Notes: generated from the letters alone by a model not told the origin. Counted from the first letter of the stretch, positions 1-12,018 are shown. The stretch is 64,000 nt of DNA from Brevipalpus yothersi (GCA_003956705.1 QZCP01000192.1:24766-88765), one strand, 5' to 3'. Numbers and translations are program-made.

Positions 1-1752
1 GAAAGAGAGCCAGTTGTTCCTATCAAGATTTTCACACTAATTCAACAAAACAAGGCATCTCTCTTGAGCCACTGTCCAATGTTTGATTTAATCAAAGAAC
101 TGAACAATCAATCAGAGTTGAGTAAACACGAGTGAAGGGACTTCGTTAATGATAAATTTTCAAATAGTAAATGTATAATTTATACAATGTCACAAAAGAA
201 GTGGCACAAGATATAGATTATAAATAGGAATTAACGTGGACGCCAGGCACCAGATCGACGAGGTCCCTCTTTACCTGGCTTGTTACGTTCACGGAAACGT
301 TTATCTCTAACTAAAAGTCCAGCCACTCTCATTTCTTCCCGGACATCGTCATCAACAATACCAGCTAGGCACATTGAGAGGGCATATCTGATTGCACCAG
401 CATGAGCTGCAATACCTCCACCGTTTACTTCCGCCTCTATATCGACTTTCCCGAGCATTTTACAAGTCAACAGAGGGAAAATGATTTGTTTTCTTTCCTT
501 AAAATAAGGAAAATAGAGAAAATCATATCCATTGACTGAAAACTTGCCAGTACCATCGAGCCAGACAGTTACTTTAGACACGCATGTTTTTCTTTTACCT
601 GTGAGAAAATGGACAAATTAGATAAGATATTGTCGAAAATGTATCGCATAAAATCTCATTACAAAACCTACCTTCGGCTTGAACGTAGCGTCTACCGTCC
701 TCGGTGATTATTACATTAGGATATGTCATTTCAAAATCTCCAGGTCCTAGTTTTATGCAATACTGGATCAAAAAATCTTTACAAATATCTGAATAAGGAT
801 GATTTTCCAATTGCTCTATACCATATATAAAAGAATTGTATTGCTTTGGGCTTATTTCTTCCATTATATGACGCTTGAGCTCATCGAACTCCATCCAACG
901 AGTTCCAATTAAATCAACCTTCCCCTGCTCTGGAGGAACAAGAACACCCTCAATTATCATCTTATCTTCTAATTCATTACATTTCTCAAAATTCTCATTA
1001 ATTTTATGCATTATTTGACCGAAATTGTAATTTTTAGTGTAGGCAAAGCAATGAAACGGCCTGCCTAACTGATCAAAGTCAACATCCTTGATCTTAGTAT
1101 AAATATTCTCTGGCGGGTACATAACTGGACGATGAATAATACTGTATAAACCACTCGGCAAAAGATACTCAATTGCTTCCTGAAAATTCAAACAAAAGAG
1201 ACAAGGTAACAATGTGGTGAACACAAGAAATTTGATTGCAACTCACATTAATATCTTTTTGGGTTATCAAATTGGTATCATAACCCATGGTGTTAGCCAA
1301 GTGTTTACGACCCAAATCAAACTCGGTTCTTTTATTTTCCAAAATATCGGTTTGCTGGCGAGCTTGATCGAGAAAAGATTTCATTGATCTACTGATCTTT
1401 CCAACTTTTTCTCGACCAGCATCTGAAAGATGTTGAGATGGCTTTTTCAATATATTTTCCGGCACCAGTGTGTGTGTGGCTTGAGAGCACTTATTTCCAA
1501 CTTGGTGGCCAAACTTTGCCCGCTGGATGTTGGTTATCCACGGATGGTGACAAAAACTAAAATAATTATTGATTGATTTGTTCATCCTCCACACTGTTAA
1601 AGACACATTCACTCAAATCGGAATGATCATCGAGCAAAAACAATACTCATATTTGAGAAGTCAATGAAAAGTTTTCATTGAAAACGTTCTTGTTTGTTCT
1701 TGTCATGCGTTTCTATTCCATATCAACTGGTGCTCATTAGATAGCACTGCGA
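1..1752. repeat. Duplicated block A, copy 1 (carries mRpS9 copy 1)
   Basis: This block is highly similar to 6259-8025. The similarity covers the 3' flank (compare the start of the window with 6259 onward), all three mRpS9 exons and both introns, and fades in the 5' flank near 1740-1752. The left end is cut by the window edge, so the true length is unknown. Both copies have the same orientation. Confidence 0.85.
231..1585 (-). CDS. mRpS9: Mitochondrial small-subunit ribosomal protein uS9m, copy 1 (three exons)
   Basis: This is a component of the mitochondrial ribosomal small subunit. I infer exons on the minus strand at 1585-1247, 1179-672 and 598-231. The donors read GTGAGT and GTAGGT and the acceptors end in CAG. 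Exon sizes of 339, 508 and 368 nt give 404 codons with consistent phase. The last exon holds the S9 core, including the GGG-x-A-A-H-A-G-A-I-R segment, the GLLVRD element and the basic KPGKEGPRR tail that in this family reaches the P-site tRNA. The long N-terminal extension is typical of mitochondrial S9. The ATG at 1585 aligns with the start of copy 2. The reading frame is intact, but exon 1 differs from copy 2 much more than exons 2 and 3 do. This suggests either relaxed constraint on the N-terminal region or a different presequence. It could be a functional paralogue or a recent duplicate on the way to decay. Confidence 0.9.
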
Positions 1753-1967
1753 GTCCACCAAAAATTCAGAATCTTATGGGTAGCCGATTTTTTCCAAGTC
1801 CTTAGTTAGAAGCTATCATCATTTTCACTGGAAATTGTTAATTACTAATTGATACAGAATTTGAAATCTGGTAAATATTTCCCAGATGAGAAATGAATTT
1901 CGCACTCAAATATACTTTGGCCTCCAATGAAAAGTGATTCCTTCTGAGTGGTATCAATGCTACTGTA

Positions 1968-2039
1968 TTAGGATGTTTGATAAGTTCGTTCAAGAGAATC
2001 GAATTCATACCAAACGAACGAACTTATGAGACAACCTAA
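1968..2039. mobile_element. Mariner-like MITE or solo terminal inverted repeats (copy in block B1)
   Basis: This 72-bp stretch has imperfect inverted ends. The left end reads like TTAGGATGTTTGATAAGTTC and the right end, reverse-complemented, reads like TTAGGTTGTCTCATAAGTTC. The AGGTTG..ATAAGT core resembles the terminal repeats of mariner transposons such as Himar1 (recalled, not searched). No transposase fits inside it. Confidence 0.5.
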
Positions 2040-2766
2040 TATGAATTAAATTTGGAACACCGACTTCTCAATGCATTCAAAGAGCTCATGAATTGGTTAA
2101 TTTCAGTCTATAACCAGAATTCACTGTACAATAGTAACTCAATTTGTTCTACTTACATTTTTCTAGGGTTGACAGTTATTTCCTTAAACTAAATGATGTT
2201 CGTGCTAAGGAAAATTCCATCAAGTAGAATATTCTAATTTTGTTAGAATATTGTCAAAAGACATATCGATCTGTTTTTTTACCAGAAAGTGTGTCATAGA
2301 TACTAACTTGTTCTCGCAAAATATTTCAGAATTTTGTTTCTTTTAATTTTAGATAGCTAAAAAGTATCATTAAGCCTTTTTGAAACTAGAAATTTTTCCG
2401 TGTTGCTTCCAATACAAATTGATTCTTAGAATTCCATCATTATTGATGAGAAAACTCATTAGATGATATTTTCACCATGAATGATGTAAAGTTTCCCTAA
2501 AAGCACTGATTTGTCTTCTTAGACAACAAGAAACAGAAAGTAGAAAACAAACCCAATCAATAATGAGATGAGAAATGTATTAATACATTACAAAAACAAT
2601 TAAATCTAATAATGTTTTCATTCAGGGGAAGTTTTCAATTTGAACATCCTCCTTTTGCTAGATTTATCTAATACTGCTGTGATAAACTGTTGCCGATCTC
2701 TGATAACTAGTAACTCTTTTGATAAAAATTGGAAACAGTAAAATTTTGTCAGTATCTCTGTTGATC

Positions 2767-3996
2767 ATGGAAGATGAGACAATATCACTTCGAATTGTGT
2801 TACCTAGTCTCGGAGGTCTATCAATAGATGATCTTATTTCTCCGGGAAGCGATTTCAGAGCAACATTTTACTATTTATTAGGAAAATTTAACATTACACT
2901 ACTTCAGTCACAGGCCTCACAAGCAGATGTAGGCAAATCTAACGGTAAAGAGTTGCTCGAAGCACTTGGTACAAACTTTGCCGATACAACCATATTCAGT
3001 CTTCTTCCAACTTTTCTGCCAGCCAATATTACAGCATCTGGTATTCTGTGTAATTATTTCAAGTGTTTTCTGGTAACTTTCCCCATACTAACCATTGGAA
3101 CAGGTATTCCAACAATTTTAGATTTTTTTCAATTTTTTGTTGGCTCTTCGGTGCAAATTGTTTTCAGCTTTTTCTTTCTTCTCGTGAATATATTGTGGTA
3201 CCTCAAGGAAGACAAGAGTTTTTCCAATATACATTGGGAAATTTTCAAGATGACATCTCGGCAACCCTTTAATCAACCAAGAACATTGGCTATACGCGTT
3301 GCTATCATATTTTTATCACTTGGGTTCACTGTATTTCAGGCAATCATTGTGGCTTTCATAGATACTGACAAAATTTCGATGGCTAATTTCAGTAAAGTAG
3401 AAAGCTATCAAGACATTTATGACCGTAATTTGACACCAATCTTTGAAACAATTTCTGGATGCTCACAATCAATGAGCAAACAGCCCATCAAAGTTCAAAA
3501 CTATCTGTATGAAAACAACCCATTGAGAGGCAGAGAAACTTACGATGCTACAAGTCAATTAATGTTATCAAGTCTATCTTCTCATAGTGCTTTAAATCGA
3601 ATTGCTGTCCTGCAAGCTTCTCTCGGTTGGTCCAGTTTTTTACGTCAAGTTTGCACTGTAAATCCATGGGCCCTGATCAAGAACCCACCTTATATTTCAT
3701 CAAATTTGCTTGATGTTCGCTTATATCCTCTGTTGATGAATTCTAGATTCTCTAAGAAAGGACAAGATCGTCTAATAAGATCTACTGCAACTCTGTATGA
3801 GCAAGGATTGAAAGACAAGAAAGGAATTTTTTCCCAGCCTCCAGATGCTAATCCATTTTGTATGAAATCGCGTCCAAAGCCTAGTCACAAAAGTCATACA
3901 GCTATTGGATTCCAATATTATCGACCACTCCTTGTTATATGGATCATAGCTTTAGCTGGAGCCACGCTGGTATTTATGCTGGAAAATGTTTTTTGA
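2767..3996 (+). CDS. Divergent ionotropic-receptor-like protein, copy 1 (409 aa)
   Basis: Probably a ligand-gated ion channel subunit of the arthropod IR / Lig_chan type, acting at the plasma membrane. The layout fits: a short S1-like half (residues about 8-105, with G..D, a KFNITLL strand and an AD near 73), TM1 at about 126-146, a linker with W and RQPFNQP followed by an Arg just before TM3 (about 174-197), and an S2-like half with the YQDIYDRNLTP element. TM4 is at about 388-406. The iGluR SYTANLAAF motif is absent, as in IRs. No signal peptide is seen: the ATG at 2767 was chosen because it is the first ATG and aligns with copy 2, but the frame is open upstream to 2719, so a 5' exon may exist. 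It is one open exon in a duplicated block. The family call rests on topology and weak motifs. Confidence 0.68.
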   Translation: MEDETISLRIVLPSLGGLSIDDLISPGSDFRATFYYLLGKFNITLLQSQASQADVGKSNGKELLEALGTNFADTTIFSLLPTFLPANITASGILCNYFKCFLVTFPILTIGTGIPTILDFFQFFVGSSVQIVFSFFFLLVNILWYLKEDKSFSNIHWEIFKMTSRQPFNQPRTLAIRVAIIFLSLGFTVFQAIIVAFIDTDKISMANFSKVESYQDIYDRNLTPIFETISGCSQSMSKQPIKVQNYLYENNPLRGRETYDATSQLMLSSLSSHSALNRIAVLQASLGWSSFLRQVCTVNPWALIKNPPYISSNLLDVRLYPLLMNSRFSKKGQDRLIRSTATLYEQGLKDKKGIFSQPPDANPFCMKSRPKPSHKSHTAIGFQYYRPLLVIWIIALAGATLVFMLENVF

Positions 3997-5897
3997 GTGC
4001 TCTAAATTTTAGATTTTTTGTTTGAAAATCACTTATTTACTGTCATACATCAAAATAGGTGAATTTTTCCATGTTTGAGAAAAAGAGTATGTTTTGGGGC
4101 TGTTACAGAATAAGTCTAAAATCTGAAATCTAACGGTTCTCTATCATCATTCATCTCTTCATATCTTCTTTAGGAATTCATCTTTTGATAGGGAAAATGT
4201 TTCCCGGAACTATCACGTCTAGTCACAGAATAACGTTGACAATAGCTCCATAAGTGTAACTAAAATACCAATTGGTGTCAGCCTTTCTAAGATAAAAATT
4301 CAACTCTACACAGTATTGTAAAACAAATAATCAGTAATTCACTGTTTAAATTGAAAATAACCAATTAGCTCATCTCTCTCATCATCAGTTTATCTGGATT
4401 AATATTGAACTTTCTCCATGAAACTTGAATGGGTCAAGCAAAATTAGGGAAAGAAAGAGAGAGAGAGAGAGAGAGCGATGAAATAAAGTTTAACAAGTGT
4501 TCAAAGGGTCAAAATCAAATGAATCAGCAGTGAATTCGGTATAAAGCTTTTCGGGAAAGGAAGTGATCAGCGTAATTGTTCACTTCAGATATTCTTTCTC
4601 CTCTAGATAATGAGTTGGATATTCAAATTTTCTCCTCTTTCTCTTGACTTCCGGCAAAAGAGAGTCACAATTCTGAAGAGAAGGAAATTCAAATTCACAT
4701 CGATAATGAATTTGAATTAGCAGAATGCTCTTGTTAGTGGTATTTTTAAGCTGTAGATTCGAATTGATTGCATTTTGTCGGATTAAGTGGTCAAACGACG
4801 TTCTAATAATATGCTTGACAGGGTGATTATATGCATTTAAAGAGTCAAAAATCATGTTATCACTATAATCTGGATGGAATTTTTTGTCGGAAGAGCGATG
4901 TGTAGATGATAAAATGATATGGCTTCTAGAGTGTCTATGAGATGAAGAATGTATACATCAAAAGAATATGCATACTCAAACTTAGAATTATTAAGATGAG
5001 CTTTGAAATAAATCCATCTCATTCGAATAAGGAGGCGTTTCTATGCAAAACAAAATGAATTGAAAGTGGATGATGAACAACTGATGATAGGCATGTTGGA
5101 TGAGAGAGAGAAAGAGAGAGAGAGAGAGAAAAGAAAGATGAATTCCGGATCTTTGAAGATGAAACAAGTCCACATCTTTTATCGTTTATTCCATTTCCGG
5201 AACCAATAAGAGCTTGTTCGGTTTGCCTTCTCATGACACCAAGTTTGAATATACATACATATATATTTTCACTCATCAGGAAGCAAGAATAAATTTATCA
5301 CTTATCTGTATGTATCTTGTAAGGAAGGAACTTGAAAATCTGAAGATCATCCTTTTCTTTTTTTGGGAAGCTGTACAACGAGAAAGAGGAGATGATGAAT
5401 ATGAAGAAAAAAAGGAGAGAGACAAGAGATAAATTCTAGCATCATCTGGTTAAATCGTTGGAGTGTTCATCATTAAGTGTACCTTTTTTATGGGCAAACA
5501 AACACCGTTTTGGGTAATAAATAAATTCGATCATGATTTAAAGCACATTGGTAAAAATTGAATCTGATTTCTTCGGTCACTAAATTATTGTAACATGCTG
5601 AATTCCCAGATTGATTTCATTTGGAATCATTGATCACTACTGTCGATGACCTTGAAAAATTCTTCAATTGAAAATCTGATAAATCACCAATTCGTGCAAT
5701 AAGAAAAAAGGAAAATTATCTTCCATTAAGAATTGGATGAATTAAAACGAATCATTCCAAACGGATACACTATAAGGAGAAAACATTGCCTCTTCTTCAA
5801 TTGCTCACCTTAATCATCTACTCAAAAATATTCCAATCCTTCATCATCATTTTCATCCTGATTTGATGATATCAACTTGATCCACCATATAATGCTT

Positions 5898-6258
5898 TTG
5901 AGATTGATGGAAATTTTTTTTCACACCGTTTCCAGCCAATCGAGTTTTTCTCTCTCTTTTTCTCCGATTCAGTGATGAACATTTGGGTGGAGGAGGAGCA
6001 ATTAAAATATTGTACTTGAATGGACGAACATACATTGTGGAAGGAGAGCTTGACACGGAAGAAGCTGGTAGGGTGAAGAAACGCAAGGACATTGAATCCA
6101 TTCCTAGATAACTTGAGGCGTTTTGGGAATTCTTTTCTCTATCAGCTAAGAACAAAGTTGACTAAGCCAGTAAACAACAGAATCAATAACAATAAGAATG
6201 GAAATTCGGGGAGACACACCTTTGAGAGACAAGGTCTTTGACAGAAAGAACAAGATAG
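5898..6258. other. Spacer between blocks B1 and A2, no gene recognised
   Basis: This stretch lies between the end of the receptor block and the start of the second mRpS9 block. Minus-strand frames are partly open but show no domain, no codon-like signal and no clear splice structure. Confidence 0.5.
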
Positions 6259-8025
6259 AGAAAGAGAGCTAGTTGTTCCTATGAAGATTTTCACACTAAT
6301 CCAACAAAACAAGGCATCTCTCTCTCTCTTGAGCCACTGTCCGATGTTTGATTTAATCAAAGAGCTGAACAATCAATCACAGTAATGTAAACACGAGTGA
6401 AGGGATTGGTGGAAAGCAATGAAAAACTTCGTTGATGATAAATTTTCGGATGATAAATATATAATTTATACAATGTCACAACAGTGGTGGCACAAGATAG
6501 AGATTATAAATAGTAATTAACGTGGACGCCAAGCACCAGATCGACGAGGTCCTTCTTTACCTGGCTTATTTCGTTCACGGTAACGTTTATCTCGGACTAA
6601 GAGTCCAGCTACTCTCATTTCTTCCCGGACATCGTCATCAACAATACCAGCTAGGCACATTGAGAGAGCATACCTGATTGCACCAGCATGAGCTGCAATA
6701 CCTCCACCTTCGACTTCAGCCACTATATCCACTAGACCGAGCATTTTACTAGTCACAAGGGGGAAAATGATTTGCTTTCTGTCCTTAAAATGGGGAAAAT
6801 AGAGAATGTCATGTCCGTTGACTGAAAACTTGCCGGTACCATCGAGCCATACGGTCACTTTAGACGCGCATGTTTTTCTTTTACCTGTTAGAAAATAGGA
6901 AAAGCAGACAAGACATTGTCAAATATGAACGAAATCTCATGACAAAACCTACCTTCGGCTTGAACGTAGCGTCTACCATCCTCGGTGATCGTTATTTCAG
7001 GAAATGTCATTTCAACATTCTCAGGTCCTAATTTTATGCGATACTGCATCAAGAAATCTTTACAAATATCTGAATAAGGATGATTTTCCAATTTTTCAAC
7101 ACCATAAATGAAAGAGCTGTATTGCTTCGGGCTTATTTCTTCCAGTAAATGACGTTTGAGCTCTTCGAATTCCATCCATCGAGTTCCAATTAAATCTACT
7201 TTTGCTTCCGGTGGAGGGACGAGAACACCCTTCGCAATCATCCTATCTTCTAATTCATTACATTTTTCAAAATTTTCATTAATATCGTACATTATTTGAT
7301 AAAAATTGTACATTTTAGTATAAGCAAAGCAATGAAATGGTCTTCCTGAGAGATCAAAGTCAACATCCTTTAGTTTAGGATAAATATCCTCTGGCGGGTA
7401 CATGACTGGACGATGGATAAGACTGAATAGACCCGTTGGGAACAAATATTTGATCGCTTCCTAAAAATTAAACAAAGATAACAAGTTAAAAAAGTGCTCA
7501 ACATCTGACATCAGATCCCAACTCACATCAATATCTTTTTGTGTCATCGAATTGCTATCATAGCCCATAATATTGGCCAAGTGTCTCCGACCCAAATCAA
7601 ATTCAACCCTCTTCTCTTTCAAAATTTCGGCTTGCTGGCGAGCTTGAGTGAGAAAAGATTTCATAGATTCACTAATTTTTTCCACTTTTTCTCGACCAGC
7701 ATCCGAAAGAGGTTGAGATGGCTTCTTCAGAACATTGTCCGGCACCGGTGTGTGTGGCTTGAGAGCACTTTGTCGAGAATTGGTGGCCAAATTTGCCCGC
7801 TGAACTTTGGTCATCCATGGATGGCCACATGAACGCAAAAACCGATTCACCGATTTGGTAGACATTCTTACACTCGAAGAAAGCAAATCACTTGACACTA
7901 AACATATCAATCATCATGATTACCATCATCGAAAAAAAATGAAAACAAAAACACATGTTTTTGAAATGCGTTTCCAAGACAAATGAACTGATGCTCTCAA
8001 TAGATGGCTCTTCAAGTCCACTGAG
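6259..8025. repeat. Duplicated block A, copy 2 (carries mRpS9 copy 2)
   Basis: The partner of 1-1752, in the same orientation. The 3' flank shares the segment starting gaaagagagc. Copy 2 has a few extra CT repeats there. The last recognisable similarity is at about 7970-8025, just 5' of the mRpS9 start. Confidence 0.85.
6517..7865 (-). CDS. mRpS9: Mitochondrial small-subunit ribosomal protein uS9m, copy 2 (three exons)
   Basis: Same role as the copy at 231-1585. Inferred exons on the minus strand are 7865-7527, 7460-6953 and 6884-6517 (339, 508 and 368 nt, identical to copy 1), giving 404 codons. Donors read GTGAGT and GTAGGT and the acceptors end in TTTTTAG and TAACAG. The N-terminal exon is Arg/Lys-rich with hydrophobic positions (MSTKSVNRFLRS), as expected of a mitochondrial targeting sequence. 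The C-terminal exon carries the S9 core (GGG-x-AAHAGAIR, GLLVRDKR) and ends GPRRSGAWRPR, a tail less like the usual SKR/KKR ending of the family. This copy looks closer to a canonical presequence than copy 1. It is divergently arranged with the cyclin B3-like gene, whose ATG is 356 bp away, so the two may share a promoter region. Confidence 0.92.
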
Positions 8026-8221
8026 TGCAAAAAATTTTATCGAAAAACTTTCGTTTGTATCGTAAAAAGTTTCAAAAGTTAAATATTAATCAATTGAATA
8101 TTACTCCATTATTTTTTTCTACTAATTATTATTAATTAATACTCTTGTGTTGCGGTATAACTGTTTATTATTGTTCTTGTGTTGCGGTATATCTACTTTG
8201 AGGGGTCATCCAGCATTAAAC
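7866..8221. promoter_or_regulatory. Intergenic region between divergent mRpS9 (copy 2) and the cyclin B3-like gene
   Basis: 356 bp separate the two divergent ATGs. The half next to cyclin is very AT-rich (8040-8140). A bidirectional promoter is inferred from arrangement only; no TATA box or initiator can be assigned with confidence. Confidence 0.35.
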
Positions 8222-10068
8222 ATGAAAAAAACAGTTTTCGGTAATGTTAGTAATCTACAAATTCATATTGGTGAAGATAAACGGATTGGTTTGAAGCGTG
8301 CCGTTGAAAATGCCGAAAATTTGTGTCCAGTGGCTAAGAAGAGTAAGCCTGAAGTGGGCAGCAAGGGTAGAGGAACAAGAAATGCTGGTAAAGGTCAACA
8401 AGAGAATGCCATACGTTCCGAGAGTGTGACAAAGACAATCGAGAGAAAAGCGAAAAGTATCTCTCTGGATCGGCCCAAAATATTACAGGTGAAAAATGTG
8501 CCCACTTCGACTGTAAATCCTGTAGCTGAAACCACCGGCAAATTAAGTGGCTATGTTACTCGATCCACTAGTAGAGCCTCGGCCCTCAACAAGCCAGAAG
8601 TTCGGATTCCAACTGTCGCTGAGGAACCAGAGGTGACCGAAGAAAAATCCGCCAAATCGGACCGGAAGAGCCTCAACAGCTCACAGATTGTGATAGGAAG
8701 AAGAATTCAATTCGATGATCCTGCATCCTGCTATCGTCCTCCACCTGGTATACCTTCAAATGTTTCGGACTATGATGAATGCCATATATATGATTTGTTC
8801 TGTGAGCCGATGTATGCTTATGATATTTTCCAATTTTATAAGCAAAAAGAATTCGACTATCTTACCACAAATTATATGGATAGTCAGCCAGAGGTAACTC
8901 GCAAAATGCGAACGGTTCTCGTGGATTGGCTCATTGAAGTTCAACAGAACTTTTCATTTAACCACGAAACCTTATATCTGGCAGTGAAAATAATTGATAG
9001 ATTCTTGATGGTCAAAACAGTTCCAAAGAAGAATCTTCAACTTGTTGGGGCTACTGCCATGCTGATTGCTGCCAAATTCGATGTAAGTGAATCACCTTCC
9101 ACGTTCGTCTCTGTTCAATACCCTTTGTTCTCCATGAAAACTTGTCACATGCCCTTTGACCAATGGCCAAGGGTCTCAGAGAATCACCAAACTCGTTCTG
9201 ATGCTTCTAGTTTTGAAGAAGAATAAATGCTAATGTAACTATTTTCTCTTTCAGTCTCTCTTTCTTTCTTTCTTTGGCCAGGAACGCATACCTCCAGCTA
9301 TCAAAAACTTGGTGTATAATTTTGATAATCTATATAAGTTGGTTGGACGTGTCATACGATGAATCAGTTAGATCTGAGTAGATTTTGGAGATATTTCCAA
9401 GTTGGAATGCTCACAGCTCGCCGTTCGCTATGTAATGGATTGCATAAACCCCTTTTTCTCTCGTTTTTATACCCTAATCCCTTCCTGATCTCTGGCTTTG
9501 GAAAATAATGGAGAAGAAAGTGAAAGAGTGGCGACTCTCCATGCTCAATTGACTTTTTATTAGTTTGCTGGGTCAATAGTTTATTGACAGATTGTATTGA
9601 AAAATTGACTTAGTGTATAGTTGTGATGATCTATACGAGAAGAAACAAGTCATCTTAATGGAGATAGAGATATTGAATGCCCTAGATTGCTATATTGGCT
9701 TTCCATTATCGTTTCCTTCGCCGTTATGCTAGAGTAAGTTTTCTGTTGTTTTATATAAATATATAAATATTTTTCATGAATGCAAAATATTCATGATAAA
9801 TCATCTGCTTGCTTACTTGCTCATTCAGGCTGGTGAAATGGATATGAAGGAATTAACTCTAGCTAGATATATACTTGAGATGTCTCTGATAAAATATCAA
9901 CTAATCGGTGAGCGGGAATCATTCATTGCTGCTGTTGCACTACTCTTGTCTCGAAAAATGATCAATCGTAACAGGAAGCAGATCTTTCTTTGGTCAACGA
10001 ATCTTCAGTTTAAATCTGGCTGCACAGAACTTGAGCTCAAACCACTCTTTTTAGAGTATATCTTGTAA
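8222..10068 (+). pseudogene. CycB3-like: Cyclin B3-like gene with disrupted cyclin box, probable pseudogene
   Basis: Cyclin B3 activates mitotic CDK1. Exon 1 (8222-9082, 287 codons from ATG) has a long basic N-terminus and then a good cyclin-box start: EPMYAYDIF, YMDSQPEVTRKMR, VLVDWLIEVQ, NHETLYLAVK, LQLVGATAMLIAAKFD. The NHETLYLAVK and VDWL-EVQ forms point to B3. After a 199-bp intron with good sites, exon 2 (from 9282) encodes ERIPPAIKNLVYNFDNLYK and then runs into a stop at 9360. A second, diverged copy of this exon starts near 9601 (LVYSCDDLYEKK, LMEIEILNALD). It has an in-frame stop just before it and a frameshift near 9697; the shifted frame continues HYRFLRRYAR to a donor at 9734. The last exon (9829-10068) matches the second cyclin fold (LTLARYILEMSL) but stops early, about 60 aa short of typical B3. 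A poly(A) signal lies at 10110. No normal splice route restores one frame. Confidence 0.7.
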
Positions 10069-10109
10069 TATACACGCTTCCGAAGCAACAAACCTGATGT
10101 TCCAGTCCC

Positions 10110-10115
10110 AATAAA
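10110..10115 (+). terminator. AATAAA polyadenylation signal after the cyclin B3-like gene
   Basis: A canonical AATAAA hexamer 42 bp past the last stop of the cyclin-like gene, on the same strand. Confidence 0.4.
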
Positions 10116-12018
10116 TCAAAGCTTTTGATGAATATTGAAATTAATTATCTTCCATTTCGAAGAGAAAAACTGATAATCAATTTTGTATCATGGATATCAT
10201 GCCACCTATTTTGAGTAGAAATGAAAGAAAGAGAATTTGGCATCTTATCTATTGAAATCGGCTTGTTTGCACCCCACTGATAAGACTAATAATAAAGCAA
10301 AATGGTTTCTCACAATTCAATAGAGCAGGATAACCCAAGAAACTTTGACAAAATGTTTTTTACAATTTCAACAAACTTTGGAATTTGAATTGTCAAGTTG
10401 TTGAGTGTTCTATCGAAATTTCGATACCTTTCTTGTGTCTCTCGACTGACACTGATGATGTGTGAGCACGGCGTGAAAGAGAGAAAATTTCATTTTTGTG
10501 GAACTACAAAAAACTTTGAAGATCTTAGTCTCCAAAAATTGTGATGAAAAGACGAAGATTGAAAAGTTGAAATGTTATGAAGATGAGAAATTTGAATTGG
10601 AGTGCCTAAATCGATTAACTAGAGGGGATAATTGACTAGATTAATAATTGAATAAAAGAGATCAGAAAAATCCAGATAACATGAGAACTTGGAAGAGTTG
10701 ATCTAGTGAGAGAGATCAAATTTCTGCTCAGATTGAAAATTAGATTGATGATCAAATAGCCAACAAAAAAATATTTACATATTATTCAAATGTATTTCGA
10801 ACGAAAGGGTCGTTATTATGATTGTGTGAGTCGCGTCTTGTGATTTTAGTTTTGAGGATAAAGTTTTTGATTCAATTATTTGGATTTTAAGTTAGATTTT
10901 ATTCGTCCATATTCGAATTAATCTTTGATTTTTATTTCAATGGGCCTTTGATATCTGGCCCTTGAGTCGCAGGGCAATTTTTTCTCTGTATTTTGTGATG
11001 AATTTGGGGAAATTGGTGCTGGGTATCAACTTTAGCAATCTTTCGGCCTAGAAGCAGTTTTCTTCCCAATTTCCACCGATTCTTGTTAACGTTTGATGTT
11101 ATTCTGTATAAATTTTGTTTTTCAGCTAATTAAAATCATCCAGTATTCAGTGTTTTTAACTCATCACGATAGAAAGTAATTCCTTGACTAGTAGATCTCT
11201 CTCGTGCCGAATGCATCCCGAACCGAATATCTCACCAACATTGCATCATGGGTAGCAAATAGCCTGGAGCATCAAGTGACCTGGATAGTTGAACGAAAAA
11301 AAAATCTAGGAAATGTGAAGTGAGATGAAAAATTACCTCAACCTATGAATTGCACGCTAATTTTTCCGCTCACCTCTGCCACCGGGATCACTTATTTTTT
11401 TTGCTTGCTTGCTTACCTTGCTGATTATTTCTACATCCACGGAAGTTGCCTCCGTGGATAGAAATGAGAAAAGTGGCCTCTCACCGAGTAGCTACTTGGC
11501 TGATTCGTGATGAATCGATCGGCAAGCAATTTACTGCTACTACTGGCTCAGCATCCAGGGAACTAGGAGGAAAAGATGTCCAGCAAGAAGAAGAAAGTGG
11601 AAAAGTGTAAAGGTAGTCAGCTTCTGTTAGCCAGAGATGAAGAAAGGCCCATGGATTGGTTTGTTAGATGGTCATCATGAGCAGCAAACACACACATACA
11701 CACACGAGAATGAGGTTTTCGTGAATTCAGCTACACTTACACTGTACTAGCCTGGGCTTAAGATCCGGTTGAGTGAGTGGACCTCAGAAGCGGCGATTTA
11801 CAGTCACTTAGGGCGAGAGTCTTTTCATTTTCATGATGATTGAGATTCCCGTCATCATCTACCGGCCTCTCTCTCTTCGGCCTACTAGCAGCTTATTCTA
11901 CCTGGTTTTGGGCAGTATTTTTTGGACTAAAAAAATGCATGAGAAAGAGAGAAGCCATGAAGGCAAAGTGGCGCGATGACCATGTAATCGATTGTGAACG
12001 GCAACCGCAGGTAGGAGG

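Larger units (their letters stand above)
1783..5897. repeat. Duplicated block B, copy 1 (carries receptor-like gene 1)
   Basis: About 4.1 kb that aligns along its whole length with 22793-27430. The similarity includes non-coding flanks on both sides of the receptor-like ORF. It starts near the shared text gattttttcc and ends near tccaccatat. Copy 2 has about 545 extra bases (25230-25774) at the point corresponding to about 4210-4225. The block sits between the two mRpS9 copies. Confidence 0.85.

Noticed and set aside
4580..4855. 91-codon minus ORF conserved in both receptor blocks (also 26109-26384)
   Set aside because: About seven base differences, five of them changing residues, is what neutral drift would give; conservation is explained by recent duplication.
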